Shown one piece after another: positions 6,360 to 9,654 of a stretch of 9,654 nt of DNA. The DNA is from an uncultured Actinomyces sp. GTDB taxonomy: Bacteria > Actinomycetota > Actinomycetes > Actinomycetales > Actinomycetaceae. Both the position numbers and the translations under genes were made by a program. The notes below the pieces were generated by a model. It made no database searches and had not been told where the DNA came from. It saw only the letters and a program-made list of their open reading frames with translations. Each line of letters starts with the position of its first letter. Position 1 is the first letter of the stretch. The stretch is from contig CAJZFF010000042.1 of NCBI GenBank assembly GCA_915069725.1, forward strand, positions 1-9,654. Reading direction: 5' to 3'.

Positions 6360-7082
6360 ATGGCCACCCCTCATATCGCTGCAGAGCCCGGAGACTTCGC
6401 CCCCGCCGTCCTTATGCCCGGCGACCCCAAACGGGCCCAGCGCATTGCTGAGCTCCTCATGGACGATGCCCGCCTGGTCACCGACGTGCGCGGGATGCTG
6501 GGCTTCACCGGGACCGTGAACGGCAGGCCGCTGAGTGTCATGGGCTCGGGGATGGGGCAGCCCTCCTTCACGATCTATGCCACCGAGCTGTTCAGCCAGT
6601 TCGGGGTGGAGCGGATCATTCGGGTGGGCACTGCCGGCGCTCTGTCCCCGAAGGTCAAGGTCGGCGATGTCATTGTGGCCACCGGAGCCCACACGGACTC
6701 CTCCATGAACCAGCTGCGCATCCCGGGCGTCAACTTCAGCGCCGTGGCGGACTTCCGGCTGGCAGCGGCCGCGTACCAGGCCTCGCAGCTCGAGGGGGCT
6801 CAGGCCGGCGGAGCAGTCCACCTGGGCACCGTCATATCGCGGGACCACTTCTACTTCACCCCCCAGGGGCAGACGGAGGCGCTGGCGAGGTACGGGGTCC
6901 TGGGAGTGGAGATGGAGGCCGCCGCCCTCTACGGAGTCGCCGCCGAGTACGACAAGCAGGCATTGGCGATCCTGACCGTCTCCGACCACCTGCTGGACCA
7001 CTCCAGCGACATGAGCGCAGCCGAGCGCGAGACACGTTTCACGGACTCTCTGCGCCTGGCCGTGGCCGCCGCACACAGCTGA
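6360..7082 (+). CDS. deoD: Purine nucleoside phosphorylase, DeoD type
   Basis: Homohexameric-type enzyme that splits purine (deoxy)nucleosides with phosphate to base and (deoxy)ribose 1-phosphate, for cytoplasmic purine salvage. The 240-residue length matches the E. coli enzyme, and the N-terminus MATPHIAAEPGDF is nearly the same as E. coli DeoD from memory. Key residues visible are H5, G21 and R25 (MPGDPKR), R44 (VRGMLGFTGT), R88 (phosphate), E184-M-E186 (GVEMEA, ribose), and the acid D209 with R223 (SDH and AAER). The phosphate-loop Ser of E. coli (RVGSCG) is Thr91 here (RVGTAG). The ATG has GAGAGGA 5 bases upstream. The gene stands alone on the plus strand, divergent from metP, and ends before a GC-rich hairpin. 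Confidence 0.96.
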   Translation: MATPHIAAEPGDFAPAVLMPGDPKRAQRIAELLMDDARLVTDVRGMLGFTGTVNGRPLSVMGSGMGQPSFTIYATELFSQFGVERIIRVGTAGALSPKVKVGDVIVATGAHTDSSMNQLRIPGVNFSAVADFRLAAAAYQASQLEGAQAGGAVHLGTVISRDHFYFTPQGQTEALARYGVLGVEMEAAALYGVAAEYDKQALAILTVSDHLLDHSSDMSAAERETRFTDSLRLAVAAAHS

Positions 7083-7146
7083 TCGGCGCACGGCCTTCGG
7101 GCTCGCCGGTCTGTCCGGGCGGCCCAGGCAACAGCGACTCCCCTGA

Positions 7147-7176
7147 GGCGGGGCGGGCACAGCTCGCCCCGCCCTT
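7147..7176 (+). terminator. GC-rich hairpin terminator after deoD
   Basis: GGCGGGGCG (7147-7155) and CGCCCCGCC (7165-7173) form a perfect 9-base stem with a 9-base loop, 64 bases after the deoD stop. Only CTT follows, so the T-run is poor, as is common in high-GC actinobacteria. Confidence 0.6.
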
Positions 7177-7384
7177 GACGTCAACGCCCTCCGCGCAGCG
7201 GAAAGTCCTCGACCGCACTCGCGCAGGACTGCCTTACCTGGGAGGAATAACGAAAACCGACGGCACACAACCCAGACTTTCCCCGAGGGCCTCAAACAGA
7301 CCGGAACACCTCCTCCTTAGCCGCTAAAACGGCGTCATTTCAACGTTCTTCGGTGCGCTGCGAGGCAGGGCAGGCTGCCCTTCG

Positions 7385-7413
7385 TTGCCGGGGAGCGGAC
7401 GCGGATTTACGTT
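7385..7413 (+). promoter_or_regulatory. Promoter candidate for the DUF1540-like gene
   Basis: TTGCCG (7385-7390) and TACGTT (7408-7413) are separated by 17 bases, fitting a housekeeping sigma-factor promoter (TTGNNN and TANNNT). The transcript would begin near 7420 and give a leader of about 36 bases with AAAGGA 8 bases before the ATG. Confidence 0.5.
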
Positions 7414-7455
7414 ATTCATGTCCGCAGCGCACATCCGCTCGAAAGGAAAAGCACC

Positions 7456-7734
7456 ATGTCCGTCACCAAGATCTCCACCTGCACCACCACCTCCTGCGCC
7501 TTCAACAACGGCGGCTGCACCGCCTTCGCCATCACCGTTGGTGGCGACAACGGCGCACCGGCCTGCGACACCTTCATCAGCCTCGACGCCCGCGGCGGCC
7601 TGCCGGTGGCCGAGGGCCACGTGGGTGCCTGCCAGCGCCTCGAGTGCGTCCACAACAAGGACCTCATGTGCACGGCCGAGGCCGTGACCGTCGGGGGCGA
7701 CACCGCCGCCTGCACGACCTACGAGGTTCGCTGA
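7456..7734 (+). CDS. Small cysteine-rich protein with two tandem DUF1540-like units
   Basis: Cytoplasmic-type 92-residue protein without signal peptide or membrane helix. Eight cysteines fall in two repeats: C9-x4-C14-x6-C21-x15-C37 and C59-x4-C64-x7-C72-x13-C86. Each repeat has the arrangement CxxxxC...C-x-A-xxVTVGG-D...C-x-T/S-F/Y, shown by AFAITVGGDNGAPACDTF in the first and AEAVTVGGDTAACTTY in the second. That is the pattern I associate with DUF1540, a family thought to bind metal through four cysteines per unit; its function is unknown. The two units are joined by a roughly 20-residue linker. The ATG has AAAGGA 8 bases upstream, and the gene has its own promoter candidate and a strong terminator, so it is monocistronic and probably well expressed. 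The DUF1540 assignment rests on the cysteine spacing only. Confidence 0.9.
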   Translation: MSVTKISTCTTTSCAFNNGGCTAFAITVGGDNGAPACDTFISLDARGGLPVAEGHVGACQRLECVHNKDLMCTAEAVTVGGDTAACTTYEVR

Positions 7735-7768
7735 CCGGAAGGCTCTCCAGCTCGAGCGGCTGGGGGCC

Positions 7769-7814
7769 AACGGGGGATGCCACCGCATGGTGGTATCCCC
7801 CGTTTCGGCTTTTG
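7769..7814 (+). terminator. Strong intrinsic terminator after the DUF1540-like gene
   Basis: AACGGGGGAT-G-CCACC (7769-7784), loop GCAT, then GGTGG-T-ATCCCCCGTT (7789-7804) gives a 16-pair stem with one G-U pair. It is followed by TTTCGGCTTTT, with the CGTT of the stem adding Ts. The G-U pair becomes an A-C mismatch on the other strand, which also lacks a T-run, so it acts for plus-strand transcription. Confidence 0.9.
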
Positions 7815-7851
7815 CGGCCAGCTGGTCGCAGCCGCGGCTGAGCTGACGGCC

Positions 7852-8739
7852 TCAGGGCCGAGTCAGGCGCTGCGGCAGAGCGTGAGAGGCCAGCTGCTCC
7901 AGGGCCGGCCCCACCTCGCAAGCGTCGGCCAGTGCCTGCCCGAAGGAGACCACCAGTGTGGTGACCTCCTCACCGGTGATAGACATGAGGGTCACCCCGT
8001 GAGCATCGACGTCGACGCACAGGGTCCTGTCCCACAGCGTCGGGCACACCCCGACGGCGGGCCGGGAGGAGCAGATCCATCCGGGCATCTGTCCCTCGCG
8101 CACGGCCTCGCACACAGCCCGCAGACCGAGCTGGCCGACGGCGCTGACCGCCTCGTGGGCGTCCATGATCGCCTGAGGGCTCCAGGACGCTGAGGGCGCC
8201 GCAGCGGCATCGGCCGAGTCGATGTCGAGGATCTCCTCAATGTCGTGGCTGGAGACCCCGGAGACGCAGTGAAGCATGACCCGTTCACAGGTGATGACGC
8301 CCAGCCGGCCGCCGGGACCCGCGGCGATCTCCCGGACCCGCTCGAGCGGATCCTCCCCGACGATGGCGCAGTGGCAGGCAGAAGCCCGAGAGGAGGCCAG
8401 GAGCAGGGCGCGGTCCTCGCCCTCGACCCACGTCAGGCTCCCCAGCAGGTGAGCGGTGGCAGCCGTAATGCGCACGCCGGGCTCGGCGGCGTCGAGAGTG
8501 ATATCGAGTCGGATGTCGACGGCGACGTCGTCGGGCGCGATGGCCAACGGGGTGCCCTGGGGAGGACATGCGGCAACGAGGATCCGGCCATCGGCCCGCA
8601 GGGCATGAGCGACGAACGCGGCCGGCGCGGAGGGGTCGATGCGGTAGGCCGTTACCGCGGCGCTCCCGCTGCCGGCCAGAAGACGCCGGGCCATGCGCCG
8701 GGCACGCTGCATGATGTCGGGAACCTGAACGGACGTCAC
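7852..8739 (-). CDS. PPOX split-barrel/DUF2470-like protein, possible heme-iron utilisation relative
   Basis: Protein of 295 residues without signal peptide. Residues ~8-110 look like a split-barrel half (LRADGRILVAACPPQGTPLA, later LDAAEPGVRITAATAHLLGSLTWV), as in pyridoxamine-phosphate-oxidase-like actinobacterial proteins. Residues ~150-285 follow the layout of DUF2470: a conserved strand, a loop, a helix with DAHEA, then a domain ending CVDVDAHGVTLMSITGEEVTTLVVSFGQAL. This match is by eye from remembered relatives and is moderate; HugZ-type heme oxygenases share this fold. It is unusually rich in cysteine (10), including C122-x-C124 and C151. The GTG at 8739 has GGAAGG 7 bases upstream. 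An iron-box-like site lies 58-76 bases upstream, which fits a role in iron or heme metabolism. No second gene follows it before the convergent terminator. Confidence 0.85.
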   Translation of the reverse strand: MTSVQVPDIMQRARRMARRLLAGSGSAAVTAYRIDPSAPAAFVAHALRADGRILVAACPPQGTPLAIAPDDVAVDIRLDITLDAAEPGVRITAATAHLLGSLTWVEGEDRALLLASSRASACHCAIVGEDPLERVREIAAGPGGRLGVITCERVMLHCVSGVSSHDIEEILDIDSADAAAAPSASWSPQAIMDAHEAVSAVGQLGLRAVCEAVREGQMPGWICSSRPAVGVCPTLWDRTLCVDVDAHGVTLMSITGEEVTTLVVSFGQALADACEVGPALEQLASHALPQRLTRP

Positions 8740-8757
8740 ACGCTTACCTTCCTACCG

Positions 8758-8793
8758 TGTTGCCGCACGTGGGGGCGGGTGCTCCGGGCAACA
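8758..8793. repeat. Inverted repeat in leader of the PPOX/DUF2470-like gene
   Basis: TGTTGCC (8758-8764) and GGCAACA (8787-8793) form a perfect 7-base inverted repeat with a 22-base loop. It lies between the iron-box-like site and the GGAAGG ribosome site (8746-8751) and would be part of the 5' untranslated RNA. Confidence 0.4.
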
Positions 8794-8796
8794 TCT

Positions 8797-8815
8797 GAAG
8801 GTGAGGCTACCCTCA
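8797..8815. promoter_or_regulatory. DtxR/IdeR-like iron box
   Basis: GAAGGTGAGGCTACCCTCA matches the corynebacterial/mycobacterial iron-box consensus TTAGGTTAGGCTAACCTAA at 14 of 19 positions, including AGGT, AG, GCT and CCT. On the minus strand it contains TAGCCT (8809-8804), a TANNNT -10 candidate, so a bound repressor would cover the promoter of the PPOX/DUF2470-like gene starting at 8739. The consensus is established; the site itself is inferred from sequence match. Confidence 0.55.
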
Positions 8816-8839
8816 GAGTGGTCGAGGGGCCAGTTCCTT

Positions 8840-8870
8840 GCTGAAACCCGCACGTGGAGCGTGTCTCAGC
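8840..8870 (-). terminator. Hairpin overlapping the marC stop codon
   Basis: On the minus strand GCTGAGAC (8870-8863) pairs with GTTTCAGC (8847-8840), 8 pairs including one G-U, around a 15-base loop. It spans the marC stop codon. No T-run follows, so termination is uncertain and read-through into the next gene is possible. Confidence 0.3.
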
Positions 8871-9513
8871 GAGCCAGCCCGGGGAAGAGGTGCTGGATCC
8901 CGACGACGATCATCTGCACCGCGATCGAGGCCAGGATCATGCCCATGAGGCGGGTCATGATGGTGCGCATCGTCATGGACAGGCGAGCACCAATGCTGGC
9001 TGAGAAGTAGAGAACGATCCCGAGCGCCGTCAGGACGGCCGCCAGGGCAGCTGCAACCGCCGCATGCCCGCCCAGTCCCTGGGCCTGGGACTGGATGACG
9101 ATGATGGTTGCGATCGTTCCCGGCCCCACGAGGATGGGGAAGGTCATGGGGTAGAAGGAGACGTCACTCCCACCACCGGCAACGACGTTGTGCTGCGTCT
9201 TCTCCTGCGTACTGCCCTCGTGAGCGCTGGAGCCGCTGCCGTTGAGCATGGACAAGGAGATGATGAGCAGGACGATTCCGCCTGCAATCCGGAAATCGTC
9301 GACGCCAATGCCGAAGAATCTCAGGATCGTCGCACCCAGGAGCAGGACGACGGTGCACATGACGGTGGAGGAGATCGTAGTACGAACTGCTGTGCGCCGC
9401 TGGGTCGCAGCATCCTGTTCCTGGGTGAGGCTCAGGAACAGGGGCAGGTTGACAAAGGGGTTCATGATCGCGAAGAAGGCGCCTAACGCCTTGATGAGCA
9501 CAGCAGTAGCCAT
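8866..9513 (-). CDS. MarC family integral membrane protein
   Basis: Membrane protein of 215 residues with about six helices (approximately 2-28, 45-66, 73-91, 122-142, 151-172, 188-210), the usual size and layout of the MarC/NAAT family. Conserved family stretches are visible: NPFVNLPLFLSLT (18-30), FRIAGGIVLLIISLSML (74-90), PMTFPILVGPGTI (122-134) and TRLMGMILASIAVQMIVVGI (187-206). Despite the name, MarC is not proven to act in antibiotic resistance; the transported substrate is unknown. The ATG at 9513 is chosen because longer forms run into a tRNA gene. No Shine-Dalgarno precedes it; CACAAT lies exactly 6 bases upstream, suggesting a leaderless mRNA, although an in-frame GTG two codons earlier is possible. 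A hydrophilic loop of about 30 residues (91-120), rich in Gly, Ser, Gln and Glu, lies between helices 3 and 4. Confidence 0.92.
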   Translation of the reverse strand: MATAVLIKALGAFFAIMNPFVNLPLFLSLTQEQDAATQRRTAVRTTISSTVMCTVVLLLGATILRFFGIGVDDFRIAGGIVLLIISLSMLNGSGSSAHEGSTQEKTQHNVVAGGGSDVSFYPMTFPILVGPGTIATIIVIQSQAQGLGGHAAVAAALAAVLTALGIVLYFSASIGARLSMTMRTIMTRLMGMILASIAVQMIVVGIQHLFPGLAR

Positions 9514-9525
9514 CCCCACATTGTG
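9514..9525 (-). promoter_or_regulatory. Candidate -10 element for leaderless transcription of marC
   Basis: On the minus strand CACAAT (9525-9520) is followed by GTGGGG and the ATG at 9513. Only 36 bases separate the ATG from the T-run of the upstream tRNA terminator, so the promoter must lie here or overlap that terminator. No -35 hexamer is apparent. Confidence 0.4.
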
Positions 9526-9549
9526 CCGCACGCGGCAACGGCGGGCGGG

Positions 9550-9582
9550 AAAATAAAATGGCCCTCGCCTCATGGCGGGGCC
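9550..9582 (-). terminator. Intrinsic terminator after tRNA-Ala
   Basis: On the minus strand GGCCC-CGCC (9582-9574) pairs with GGCG-A-GGGCC (9569-9560), 9 pairs with one bulged A and a 4-base loop. It is followed by ATTTTATTTT (9559-9550). This is a good factor-independent terminator, 15 bases after the tRNA CCA end. Confidence 0.85.
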
Positions 9583-9597
9583 TCCATATTGGTGGTG

Positions 9598-9654
9598 TGG
9601 TGGAGCTAGGGGGATTCGAACCCCCGACCTCTTCCATGCCATGGAAGCGCGCTA
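9598..9654 (-). tRNA. tRNA-Ala, anticodon GGC (5' part beyond window)
   Basis: The 3' 57 bases of a tRNA on the minus strand. The encoded CCA is at 9600-9598 and the discriminator A at 9601. The 3' acceptor strand TAGCTCC is at 9608-9602, and its U70 position allows the G3-U70 pair that marks alanine tRNAs. The T arm has five G-C pairs around TTCGAAT (9609-9625), the variable loop has 5 bases, and the anticodon arm is CTTCC-ATGGCAT-GGAAG (9647-9631) with anticodon GGC at 9640-9638. The gene is cut in the D loop by the window edge. Confidence 0.95.

Larger units (their letters stand above)
7083..7455. other. Intergenic region between deoD and the DUF1540-like gene
   Basis: No credible gene is visible in these 373 bases. 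They hold the deoD terminator hairpin, an isolated inverted repeat AGTCCT (7204-7209) / AGGACT (7225-7230), a short hairpin AGGGCA-GGC-TGCCCT (7367-7381), and the promoter candidate of the downstream gene. The part between about 7231 and 7366 is more AT-rich than its surroundings, and I see nothing else I can name in it. Confidence 0.6.

Noticed and set aside
6294..7295. Minus-strand open frame of 333 codons opposite deoD
   Set aside because: deoD is unmistakable on the plus strand with all catalytic residues, so the opposite frame is a shadow.
7293..7320. Possible tiny leader peptide on the minus strand after AAGGAGG
   Set aside because: The frame is GTG plus four codons, the ribosome site is too close to the GTG, and no minus-strand gene lies downstream within reach.
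7814..7829. Near-palindrome GCGGCCAGCTGGTCGC as terminator of the PPOX/DUF2470-like gene
   Set aside because: The arms leave no loop without breaking pairs, and no T-run follows on the minus strand. It may be chance in GC-rich DNA.
9514..9642. 43-codon N-terminal extension of marC
   Set aside because: It reads through the tRNA-Ala gene and its terminator. The peptide containing GVRIPLAPP is the familiar false translation of a tRNA 3' half.
9550..9654. tRNA-Ala 3' end as an integration site for a mobile element
   Set aside because: No integrase, no duplicated tRNA end and no change of base composition is seen next to it. The tRNA is followed directly by its own terminator and marC.

Overview
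The window is high-GC DNA with a strong third-position G/C bias and long antisense shadow frames on both strands, so it is chromosomal actinobacterial sequence. An actinobacterial (Rv2788-like) MntR, a VKOR-family disulfide enzyme, a MetPS-type amino-acid importer and a DeoD-type purine nucleoside phosphorylase together suggest an Actinomyces/Schaalia-like host; the genus is inference. No phage, transposon, CRISPR or plasmid gene is visible. Most of the window is ordinary housekeeping and accessory-metabolism DNA, and the less expected signals are mainly regulatory.

Layout. Positions 1-1286 (minus) hold a VKOR membrane protein whose stop codon overlaps the start of a manganese-type DtxR/MntR regulator that runs off the left edge. 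Positions 1380-4261 (minus) hold a two-gene unit: a cytoplasmic phosphomannomutase-like HAD-IIB phosphatase, then, 8 bases on, a membrane-anchored metallophosphoesterase predicted to face outside. Positions 4377-6132 (minus) hold a sodium-coupled NSS transporter (MetP-like) followed after one base by its 57-residue small subunit MetS. A 227-base divergent spacer rich in hairpins separates metP from deoD (plus, 6360-7082), which ends in a GC-rich hairpin. A 373-base spacer leads to a 92-residue cysteine-rich protein with two DUF1540-like units (plus, 7456-7734), with its own promoter candidate and a very strong terminator. On the minus strand follow a PPOX/DUF2470-like protein (7852-8739) and a MarC-family membrane protein (8866-9513). 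A tRNA-Ala(GGC) with its terminator enters from the right edge.

How parts may work together. Metal homeostasis recurs: an MntR-type regulator at the left, and a DtxR/IdeR-like iron box (8797-8815) upstream of a gene that looks like a heme-utilisation (HugZ/DUF2470) relative. VKOR would recharge an extracytoplasmic DsbA-like oxidase, which is not in the window. MetPS imports methionine/alanine, and DeoD salvages purine nucleosides. The HAD gene and marC both lack a Shine-Dalgarno sequence and share the arrangement CACAAT-N6-ATG, which suggests leaderless transcripts.
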